Of a stretch of DNA of 64,000 nucleotides, positions 57,515 through 64,000 are shown piece after piece. Position numbers and translations under genes: made by a program. This DNA comes from Erythrobacter sanguineus. GTDB lineage: Bacteria; Pseudomonadota; Alphaproteobacteria; Sphingomonadales; Sphingomonadaceae. The notes under the pieces are model-generated. The model saw nothing but the letters and a program-made list of their open reading frames with translations, was not told the DNA's origin and ran no database searches. The stretch is from positions 62,001 through 126,000 of the forward strand of contig NZ_FRDF01000010.1 of NCBI RefSeq assembly GCF_900143235.1, written 5' to 3'. Position 1 is the stretch's first letter. The number at the start of each line of letters is the position of its first letter.

Positions 57515-57541
57515 CCGGGCGGACCAGCGTGGCCCGCCCGG
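57515..57541 (-). other. Intercistronic hairpin after curlin gene 2
   Basis: CCGGGCGG (57515-57522) and CCGCCCGG (57534-57541) form an 8-bp stem in the same relative place as the hairpin at 55735-55764. Confidence 0.5.
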
Positions 57542-57551
57542 CAAGCTTGTG

Positions 57552-59321
57552 TCAGAAGCCCTGCGTGACAGTCACCGAACCGCCGGTGCCGAGCTGATTG
57601 ATGGTCGACATGTTGTTGTCGCTCGTCTGGGTCACGCTCGCGGTGTTGAGCGAACCGCTCTGCAGGATGTCCGAGGTGTTGCCGTTACCGGTCTGCGAGA
57701 CATCCGAGGTGTTGTCGTTGCCTGACTGGGTCAGCAGCGCGGTGTTGAGCGAACCGTCCTGGAATACCTCCGAACCATTGTCGGCGCCCGACTGGTTGAC
57801 GGTGGCGGTATTGGTGGCCCCGGCGATCGAACCGATCTGCTCGATCGTGCTGCCGTTGTTCGGGCCGCTCTGGTTGACGTTGGCCAGACCGGCAAAGCCG
57901 CTCTGCGTTACTTCGGATTCGTTGTCAGCACCCGACTGCGTCACGTTGGCGATGTTGAACTGGTGGGCCAGCCCACCGGTCTGCGTGACCACCGAACTCG
58001 AGCCATCTGACCCCGTCAGCTGGTCGATGAAGGCCGAATTGCTGCGGCCCGACTGGGTGATTTCCGAAGTGGTGTCATTGCCTTCCTGAAACACGTCGGC
58101 CGAGTTGGTGAGACCCGTTTGGCCGATGGTCGACGCATTGTCGTCACCGGTCTGCAGCACATTGATCAGCAGGTTGTTCGAACCGTTTTGCGTCGCCTCG
58201 CTGGCGTTGCCATTGCCGCTTTGGGTGATGGTCGCGGTCGCATATTTGTTCAGCTGGGTCAGGTCCGACGTGTTGTTGTCACCGGTCTGGTTGACAGTCG
58301 CTGTCAGGCCCTCGTCGGCAAAGGCATTGACCCCGCCGAAGTCGCTCTGGCTGACGTTCGAGGTGTTCCCGTCGCCGCGCTGGGTGACAGTCGTCAGGAA
58401 GGTGTTCGAATTGGCCAGCTCGAAGGTCTGGTTGATGGTCGAGGTGTTGTCGCCATCCTGATCGACGATCGCGTCCTGGGTCACCGAAGCGGCGCCATTG
58501 GCCGTCTGGTTGACGGTCGAGGTTGCCCCGTTGCGCTGCAGAACCGAAGCGAACAGGTCGCCGCCGCCCGCGCCGTTGACCGTCTGGTTGACGTTCGAAC
58601 CCGAACCGCCCGCCTGATTGACCACCGCGCGCAGCGACGGGTTGTTCGGCACGGTCGAGGCGTTGCCGGTCTGGATCACGCTTGAGGTTGAATCGTCCTG
58701 CGTCACTTCGGCGCGGAAAGCCTGGGCACGGTTGTTCGCAATCTGGGTCACGAGCGAGTCGGCCCCGTTGCTCTGGTTCACGAAAGCGCGCAGTGTGCCG
58801 GTGAAGCCCGGGCCGTTGGCTTCCTGTGTGATGCTGGAGATGTTGTCGTCACCGTTCTGGTTGTTGTTAGCGACCAGGTTAAAGCTGCCCACCACGTTGG
58901 TCTGGCTGATCGACGAATCGTTCCCGTTGCCCTGCTGATTGATGCGGGCCTCAGGGTCTGCGTCGAGCGGCTGAAGCGTGTCCCTGTCCGATGCGTCGTT
59001 CTGCGTAACGTTGGCGATGTTGTCGTCGCCGTTCTGGACCACGTCGATGAGGCCCTCGATTGAGGTCTGGTCGATGGTCGTAGTGTTGCTGTTGCCGGTC
59101 TGCAGGACGCCTGCAGTCCCGTCAGTGCCGTCCTGCCCGATGGTGACAATGTTGCTGTCACCATCCTGATCAACATCTGACTCATTGCCCGAGCCGTTCT
59201 GGGTGACCGTGGCGCCGTTGCCGTTGCCTGTCTGGTCAATGTCGGAGATATTCTGCGCAAAAGTAGGCGCGGCGATGGCAAGAGCCACCATCGAAACGCC
59301 GGTGATGAGAATGTTCTTCAT
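57552..59321 (-). CDS. Giant curlin-repeat protein (589 aa)
   Basis: The longest of the four. Signal peptide MKNILITGVSMVALAIAAPTF..AQ, then ISDIDQTGNGNGATVTQNGS and repeats throughout, with insertions such as SDRDTLQPLDADPEARINQQ. It ends GTGGSVTVTQGF, sharing the terminal TVTQGF with the 551-residue protein. GAGGAATTGAACC precedes ATG 59321. Expected export: Sec to the periplasm, then through the CsgG pore. Exact repeat count needs alignment. Confidence 0.9.
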   Translation of the reverse strand: MKNILITGVSMVALAIAAPTFAQNISDIDQTGNGNGATVTQNGSGNESDVDQDGDSNIVTIGQDGTDGTAGVLQTGNSNTTTIDQTSIEGLIDVVQNGDDNIANVTQNDASDRDTLQPLDADPEARINQQGNGNDSSISQTNVVGSFNLVANNNQNGDDNISSITQEANGPGFTGTLRAFVNQSNGADSLVTQIANNRAQAFRAEVTQDDSTSSVIQTGNASTVPNNPSLRAVVNQAGGSGSNVNQTVNGAGGGDLFASVLQRNGATSTVNQTANGAASVTQDAIVDQDGDNTSTINQTFELANSNTFLTTVTQRGDGNTSNVSQSDFGGVNAFADEGLTATVNQTGDNNTSDLTQLNKYATATITQSGNGNASEATQNGSNNLLINVLQTGDDNASTIGQTGLTNSADVFQEGNDTTSEITQSGRSNSAFIDQLTGSDGSSSVVTQTGGLAHQFNIANVTQSGADNESEVTQSGFAGLANVNQSGPNNGSTIEQIGSIAGATNTATVNQSGADNGSEVFQDGSLNTALLTQSGNDNTSDVSQTGNGNTSDILQSGSLNTASVTQTSDNNMSTINQLGTGGSVTVTQGF

Positions 59322-59437
59322 GGTTCAATTCCTCAAAGCTGTGCTTTTTTCTGCCGGTCCGGGGTGAGCCCAGCGCCCGCTCACTCACCCGCCCGGCGCG
59401 GAAGAGGGCCCCCAAGGCCCTCTCCGCTATGCGCGCG
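59322..59437 (-). other. Intercistronic spacer with hairpins
   Basis: The 116-base spacer between curlin genes 1 and 2 contains AGAGGGCC/GGCCCTCT around 59403-59425 as a hairpin following the stop of the 491-residue gene, and a T-run (CTTTTTTC on the plus strand, near 59343). Confidence 0.45.
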
Positions 59438-60913
59438 TTACGGTATGTTCTGGCTGACGATGGCGGAGTTGCCGTTGCCGATCTGGGTGACGTCGGACAT
59501 GTCGCCGTTGCCGCCCTGGCTGACATTGGCGATGTTGCTGTTGCCCGACTGGCTGATGATGGACTCGTTGCCGATCCCGCCATCGATCTGCAGCAGCGTG
59601 GCGAGGTTGTTGTCGCCATTCTGCTCGACGGTGGATTCGCCATCGTCGCCGTTCTGGGTGACGTTGGCGGTGTTGCCGTCGCTCGCCGCACCGGTCAGAA
59701 CGAAGAAGTTGCCGTCAGTTCCCTGCAGGATCGACGAACTATTGCCGTTGCCGTTCTGGGTGAGGCTGGCGGTCTGGTTCTCGCCGACCTGGATGATACC
59801 GGCCGGGCCAGCCCGGTTGCCGGAGCTGTTGCCGTCACCGATCTGGGTGATGCTGGCGACCTGGTTGCGGCCATACTGGGCGATCGCGGCTTCGTTGCCG
59901 TTACCCGTCTGGCTGACCGAGGCGCTCTGGTTCTCGTTGAGGACCGGCAGGGTAAAGGGGCCGAAGAGCCCATTGAACTGCTGGCTCGCGGCGTTCTGGG
60001 TTACGGTCGATTCATTGTCGTCGCCCTGCTGGTTGACGGTCACGTCCGAACCGTTGGCGATGCCGGTGACTTCGGAATCGTTCTCGATGCCGTTCTGGGT
60101 GACATCGATCGTCGACGCGCCGGCGATCTGATCAACCACCGAGAGGTTGTCTGTGCCATCCTGGTCGACATCAACCGACGCGAGGCTGGCGGACTGGGTC
60201 ACGTCGCTATCGTTGCGGGTGCCGTTCTGGCTGACGGTGATGGCCGCGCCCGAGCCGGTCTGGTCGATGAACGAGTCATTGTCCTCGCCGTCCTGCGTGA
60301 CCGTCACGCCCGCCAGAGAACCGCTCTGGGTCACGGTTGAGATGTTGGTCTGGCCGTCCTGAATCACCGTCACGGTCGCACCGCTGCCGCTCTGGTCGAC
60401 GAAGGAATCGTTACCTTCCGCAGAACCGTCTGAATTGCTTTGGGTTACCGCCACCGAAGCGAGATTGCCCGACTGTGTCACCGCGCTGTCGTTCTGGTTG
60501 CCGGTCTGGATCACGCTGGTGATGGCCAGGTTCGCGTCCTGGCTGACACCCGAGATGTTGCCGGTGCCGTTCTGGGTGACTTCGACAGCGCTGAAATCGC
60601 CTTCCTGCGTCACGTCGCTGTCGTTGCCTTCGCCTTCCTGCTCGACGTCGGCAGTGTTGTTCGACGAACCCACTACCTGCAGGATGGTCGACGTGTTGGC
60701 ATCACCCGCAGTGCTGATCTGGGTCACGTTGGCAGTATTGTCGCTGCCGTCCTGATCGATGTCGCTGGTGTTGGTGCCCGCCCCGCTCTGATCGACAGTG
60801 GCGGTCTCGGCGACGCCGGTCTGTTCGACATCGGAGGTGTTGGATTGCGCCATGGCAGCCCCTGCAAGCGACAGAGCCAGTACGGATACGCCGGTCTTGA
60901 TGATCGTTTTCAT
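59438..60913 (-). CDS. Giant curlin-repeat protein (491 aa)
   Basis: First of the curlin series in transcription order. Signal peptide MKTIIKTGVSVLALSLAGAA..MAQ, then TSDVEQTGVAETATVDQSGAG, DIDQDGSDNTANVTQ and repeats. A non-repeat insertion, ASQQFNGLFGPFTLPVLNEN, breaks the solenoid around the two-thirds point. It ends SAIVSQNIP rather than TVTQG(F/M), so it is the most divergent of the four. GAGGGAAACGAGCA precedes ATG 60913. The 447-base region upstream probably holds the promoter of the curlin series. Confidence 0.9.
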   Translation of the reverse strand: MKTIIKTGVSVLALSLAGAAMAQSNTSDVEQTGVAETATVDQSGAGTNTSDIDQDGSDNTANVTQISTAGDANTSTILQVVGSSNNTADVEQEGEGNDSDVTQEGDFSAVEVTQNGTGNISGVSQDANLAITSVIQTGNQNDSAVTQSGNLASVAVTQSNSDGSAEGNDSFVDQSGSGATVTVIQDGQTNISTVTQSGSLAGVTVTQDGEDNDSFIDQTGSGAAITVSQNGTRNDSDVTQSASLASVDVDQDGTDNLSVVDQIAGASTIDVTQNGIENDSEVTGIANGSDVTVNQQGDDNESTVTQNAASQQFNGLFGPFTLPVLNENQSASVSQTGNGNEAAIAQYGRNQVASITQIGDGNSSGNRAGPAGIIQVGENQTASLTQNGNGNSSSILQGTDGNFFVLTGAASDGNTANVTQNGDDGESTVEQNGDNNLATLLQIDGGIGNESIISQSGNSNIANVSQGGNGDMSDVTQIGNGNSAIVSQNIP

Positions 60914-61360
60914 TGCTCGTTTCCCTCTATAAACCACTGAAAATAAGATTTTTCGTGGCCTCGCATGCGTTTGTGCGCTGCGGGGTCCATGAAATTCTGG
61001 ATGTGATGAGCTTGCCGCGCCCCCTGAAAAGCGGGGCTGGGAAGGGTGACGCTGCCGCGCTTTCCCGTGTCGCTATAACCCCACGCGGGCGCAGGGCATG
61101 CGCCTTGTCCATGGGACTCGAAGGGTGGGGTAGTAAACCAAGCTCGGTATTCATTGTTGCATCCGCCCATCTGATAGGCGATACCGAGCGTTGGCCACGG
61201 CGCGATGAGACGCCGGGCTACTAGGTGATCGCATACCTTTTCCTCGCGCGCATCGGAGTGGCAGCTCCTTTGCGTGCTTATTTTTTGCGGCCCAACGGCG
61301 CTTTAGGCGCTCTCTGGTTTATCCCGTCCGGCTGGCAGGCCGACCGGAAATTCATTCACT
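60914..61360. other. Intergenic region between csgG and the curlin genes
   Basis: No credible gene. It contains a 9-bp inverted repeat (GCTCGGTAT at 61142-61150 and ATACCGAGC at 61181-61189), and probably the promoter for the curlin series. A plus-strand sigma54-like sequence at 61259-61273 points away from the curlins. Confidence 0.45.
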
Positions 61361-62335
61361 TTACGAACCGTCGCGTTTGCTCTCGTCCCGGTCCGCATCG
61401 ATAATTGTCATCGCGGTCAGCGAGCCTGCGCGCTTGACCGCCTTCTGAATATCACTGGCATCGTAGACACCGTCGCGCTCGGCGCGATAGGCTGCGAGCA
61501 ACTGCTGCGCGGTCGACATGTCCTCAAACCGCCAAAGGTCGAGTTCCACCCCTTCGAGCACCAGGCCATAAACGGCCTTCTCGATCGCCTGCTGCAACGC
61601 CACCTGATCAGGTTCGTTGGAAGTGATCCCCGCCTCTGCCTCAAGCAGTTCGCGGAACGCCACGAATTTGAAGGCGCTTGCCCCCAGCGCCTGGCTGGCA
61701 ATCGTCTTGGAGGTGGTGATGTTGGCCAGCACCTCGCCCGTGCGGACAGATACCGCGCGCAGATAGACTGTTACCGTGTCCTGACGATACTCGGTACGCG
61801 CGCCGATGCCGAGAAAGGCTGCGCCTGCACCGCCCGTTACCGTGTTGGTATCATAACCCACGATCCCGCCTTCCAGCAGCACGCCGGCAAACAGCAATGC
61901 GGGGAGGGCGTTGGGATCAATGTCTTGTTCGCCGAGATAGCGCTTGCGCATCTCGCCAATGATCTGGCGTTCGCGCAGCAGGTTATCCAGCCGTTCGCGC
62001 TCGACCACGGTGAACCAGCTGCGATTGCCTGCGTCCTGCAATGCCTTGACCAGCATCGCACTGGCGCCTTGCGTCACGGCGCGGGACAAGGTCTGGCCAA
62101 CATCGCTCGGTTTGAACTGGCCGGTCTGGTCGGTGAAGCCATAGACTGCAATCGCGACCTGCCGCTGCGGGCCCGGAAGCTGATGCAGCAGATTCTGGGT
62201 CTGGGTCTTCTTCGGGAAATAGGCCAGACTGGTGGCGGTCGCCACCGAGTTGCGTCCGTCCTGCGGCATGCTCATGCAGCCCGTAAGGGCGACAGCGGCC
62301 ATGCCTGCGAAAATCGAGGAAAGCGGGAAACGCAT
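61361..62335 (-). CDS. csgG: CsgG-type outer-membrane curli secretion lipoprotein
   Basis: The secretion pore of the curli system. A lipoprotein signal (MRFPLSSIFAGMAAVALTGC, lipobox LTGC) is followed by the CsgG domain: RQVAIAVYGFTDQTGQFKPS, TQGASAMLVKALQDAG, WFTVVERERLDNLLRERQIIGEMR, LLFAGVLLEGGIVGYDTNTVTGGAGAAFLGIGARTEYRQDTVTVYLRAV and TGEVLANITTSKTI. The 324-residue length is slightly above E. coli CsgG. It forms a nonameric beta-barrel. The gene lies ten bases after csgF. Confidence 0.93.
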   Translation of the reverse strand: MRFPLSSIFAGMAAVALTGCMSMPQDGRNSVATATSLAYFPKKTQTQNLLHQLPGPQRQVAIAVYGFTDQTGQFKPSDVGQTLSRAVTQGASAMLVKALQDAGNRSWFTVVERERLDNLLRERQIIGEMRKRYLGEQDIDPNALPALLFAGVLLEGGIVGYDTNTVTGGAGAAFLGIGARTEYRQDTVTVYLRAVSVRTGEVLANITTSKTIASQALGASAFKFVAFRELLEAEAGITSNEPDQVALQQAIEKAVYGLVLEGVELDLWRFEDMSTAQQLLAAYRAERDGVYDASDIQKAVKRAGSLTAMTIIDADRDESKRDGS

Positions 62336-62345
62336 CAATCTGACC

Positions 62346-62765
62346 TCAATCCACCTCGATGAAGAGCGGCACGACGATGCGGGTTTCCTCACCACTTCCA
62401 TCATTTCGGATGATCAGCGTGACTTCATCAAGCGAGCGAAAGAATTCGATCGTCTGGCCGCCAAAGCTGATGGTGCCCTGTTCCTGTGGGTTGTCACCGA
62501 AGATCGCATCGACGATCTGCGAGGACAGTGCCGAAAGCAGGCGGGACTGGAGCTGTCGGGCGAAGATATCGGCCTGGGAATTGGTCGAAGTCGAGCGCGG
62601 GTCGCGGGTGTTGTTGTTGGCGTTCGCGACACCCAGCACATGGTTCGAATTGAACGGGTTGCCGCCGAAGGTCGGGCTGATCGGACGATGCACCAGATCC
62701 TGTGCCGCGACAGGCGCCGCAGCAACGACCATAGCTGCCATAAGGCAAGCTTTCACAAACGACAT
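62346..62765 (-). CDS. csgF: CsgF-type curli accessory protein
   Basis: A 139-residue protein with signal peptide (MSFVKACLMAAMVVAAAPVAA) and the CsgF N-terminal signature after it: QDLVHRPISPTFGGNPFNSN, which in E. coli inserts into the CsgG pore constriction. The C-terminus ITFGG-like GTISFGGQTIEFFRS is followed by a beta domain. GGGAGGGG precedes ATG 62765. CsgF couples secretion to surface nucleation. First gene of the minus-strand csg series. Confidence 0.93.
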   Translation of the reverse strand: MSFVKACLMAAMVVAAAPVAAQDLVHRPISPTFGGNPFNSNHVLGVANANNNTRDPRSTSTNSQADIFARQLQSRLLSALSSQIVDAIFGDNPQEQGTISFGGQTIEFFRSLDEVTLIIRNDGSGEETRIVVPLFIEVD

Positions 62766-62995
62766 GATACCCCTCCCATTACCAAGGAACGTCTGAATCG
62801 AGCTTTTGCCCTTCTTTGGCATTCGAAGCCTGTTCGACTCGGCGACTCGGTAAGGGAATGTTAGGCGTTATTAACAGTGTGTAAAGTAACTTTGGCGAGA
62901 CATATCCGGAATCGTCCTTTTCCTAGACAGTTGCAAACCGTGCATTAAATTTGCTCTGCGAGAGTCATGCGGCGTCGTGCCGGTCGGGGTAACGA

Positions 62996-63028
62996 CAAAA
63001 AAGGCGGCGCCGTTGCGGGCGCCGCCTT
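62996..63028 (-). terminator. Intrinsic terminator after rplL
   Basis: AAGGCGGCGCC (63001-63011) pairs with GGCGCCGCCTT (63018-63028); on the minus transcript the stem is followed by a run of U. Confidence 0.88.
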
Positions 63029-63057
63029 CATTGGTCGACCGGTATGGTCGGAAAGAC

Positions 63058-63429
63058 TTACTTGAGCTCGACGGTACCGCCAGCTTCTTCGATCTTCTTC
63101 TTGACCTCTTCGGCTTCCGCCTTGTTGACGCCTTCCTTGACCGCCTTCGGCGCGCTTTCGACGAGCGCCTTGGCTTCGGTCAGGCCGAGGCCGGTGATGG
63201 CGCGGACTTCCTTGATGACCTGAATCTTCTTCCCGCCGTCGCCGGTCAGGATGACGTCGAATTCGGTCTGTTCTTCGGCAGCTTCGGCCGCAGCAGCCGG
63301 GCCAGCAGCAACCGCAACAGCAGCAGCGGCGCTGACGCCCCATGCTTCTTCGAGGGCCTTGGCAAGTTCAGCCGCCTCAAGGACGGTCAGCTTCGAAAGT
63401 TCTTCAACAAGCTTGGCGATATCGGCCAT
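63058..63429 (-). CDS. rplL: Ribosomal protein L7/L12
   Basis: A 123-residue stalk protein: [28 protein letters not shown], an Ala-rich hinge, then [37 protein letters not shown] and a C-terminal GGTVELK. It forms dimers on L10 and recruits GTPase factors. It follows rplJ by 82 bases and ends before a strong terminator. Confidence 0.97.
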   Translation of the reverse strand: MADIAKLVEELSKLTVLEAAELAKALEEAWGVSAAAAVAVAAGPAAAAEAAEEQTEFDVILTGDGGKKIQVIKEVRAITGLGLTEAKALVESAPKAVKEGVNKAEAEEVKKKIEEAGGTVELK

Positions 63430-63511
63430 GATGGTTCACTCCAAATTGTGGCGGGACAAAAGACACCATTGTCTCTGGCCCCAGATTGTTTCGTCTGACG
63501 AAAAACGTCTC

Positions 63512-64000
63512 TTAAGCTGCGTCCTTGGCGGCATAAGCGCCGAACACACGGGCGACCTTTGCTGCGGGCGCGGTAACGACCTGGGCGATCTTCGTCGCCG
63601 GGGCGTTGACCAGGCCCACGAGCTTGGCACGCAGTTCGTCGAGGCTCGGCATCGAGGCAAGCGCCCGGATCCCGGCTTCGTCGAGCACGACCGCACCCAT
63701 CGAACCGCCAATGATTTCGAGCTTGTCGTTCGTTTTGGCGAAATCGACAGCAGCCTTGGCGGCCGCGACCGGGTCAGTTGACCAGGCCAGCCCGACCGGG
63801 CCGATGAGCATGTCATCAAGCCCGACATAGTCGGTGTCCTTGAGCGCGAGCTTGGCGAGACGGTTCTTCGCAACCTTATAGGATGCACCAGCATCGCGCA
63901 TCTTGGTACGCAGGTCAGTGGACTGGGCCACCGACATGCCGAGATTGCGGGTGACGACCACCACGCTGACCTCGTTGAAGACCGCATTGAGCTGGGCAAC
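63512..64000 (-). CDS. rplJ: Ribosomal protein L10, N-terminus beyond window
   Basis: The frame is open to the window edge; the visible part begins [24 protein letters not shown], which is missing only about ten residues of a normal L10 N-terminus. It continues [26 protein letters not shown] and ends in the Ala-rich helix that binds L7/L12 ([15 protein letters not shown]). An ATG at 63964 is internal, not the real start. Confidence 0.95.
   Translation of the reverse strand, partial: VAQLNAVFNEVSVVVVTRNLGMSVAQSTDLRTKMRDAGASYKVAKNRLAKLALKDTDYVGLDDMLIGPVGLAWSTDPVAAAKAAVDFAKTNDKLEIIGGSMGAVVLDEAGIRALASMPSLDELRAKLVGLVNAPATKIAQVVTAPAAKVARVFGAYAAKDAA

Noticed and set aside
61259-61273. Sigma54-like TGGCA-N6-TTGC sequence
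   Set aside because: It is on the plus strand, pointing away from the curlin genes and towards the csgG 3' end, with no plus-strand gene to drive.

Overview
The window looks like chromosomal DNA of an alphaproteobacterium of the order Sphingomonadales, most likely the Erythrobacteraceae. This is inferred from high-GC coding bias, an UrcA-family protein, MidA beside lgt, a CIRCE-controlled groESL, an alphaproteobacterial (GAAC-N7-GAAC) LexA box, and protein sequences typical of that group. No database search was possible, so the taxonomy is inference. No rRNA, tRNA or CRISPR array was seen.

Layout. 1-4760: a truncated acyl-CoA synthetase, lgt, a MidA-type methyltransferase with a very long Ala/Glu/Lys/Arg-rich N-terminal extension, and a DUF2147 protein. 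4772-7421: a GIY-YIG nuclease gene ending inside a palindromic repeat, then an osmoprotectant-type ABC transporter (permease-binding protein fusion plus ATPase). 7535-10622: leucine/isovalerate catabolism (isovaleryl-CoA dehydrogenase, a DUF1330 protein, methylcrotonyl-CoA carboxylase beta). 10709-20730: lipid acyltransferase, DUF1295 protein, TetR regulator, NTF2-like protein, M50 peptidase, AI-2E-type permease, gyrB, PIG-L deacetylase, acyl-CoA synthetase. 20835-23698: a 27-residue peptide gene, urcA-type gene, guaA.

23687-28564 is an AT-rich island at the 3' end of guaA, a known integration hotspot. Its left end is the guaA C-terminal codons and its right end carries a second copy of the same Glu-Trp-Glu-stop sequence. 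It holds a truncated integrase, an acidic-tailed lipoprotein, two paralogous secreted proteins of unknown family, a second integrase fragment cut by an intact IS630-type element, and a DUF6641-like gene.

28812-34662: an SbtA bicarbonate transporter with a PII-like partner, a YceI lipoprotein, a 42-base poly(C) tract, nitronate monooxygenase, small unknown proteins, a zinc-finger protein and an orphan ABC ATPase. 35175-38637: nrdA and nrdB with a LexA box and a hexamer repeat in the nrdB leader. 38641-39540: a DUF2806 gene broken by one in-frame TAG. 39761-40262: a DUF559 nuclease gene bracketed by a perfect 15-bp inverted repeat that supplies its stop codon. 40430-50534: SNase, DUF465, argB, yggT, folD, marC, groESL, MscS and MATE genes.

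50773-62765 is the most striking region: a curli-type amyloid locus on the minus strand with csgF, csgG, four giant curlin-repeat proteins (491, 589, 551 and 428 residues), a smaller CsgB-like protein, an unrecognised 257-residue secreted protein and a CsgH-like protein, meeting a convergent Pro/Ala-rich protein. GC-rich hairpins follow the curlin genes. csgE and csgD are not visible. The window ends in rplL and a partial rplJ.
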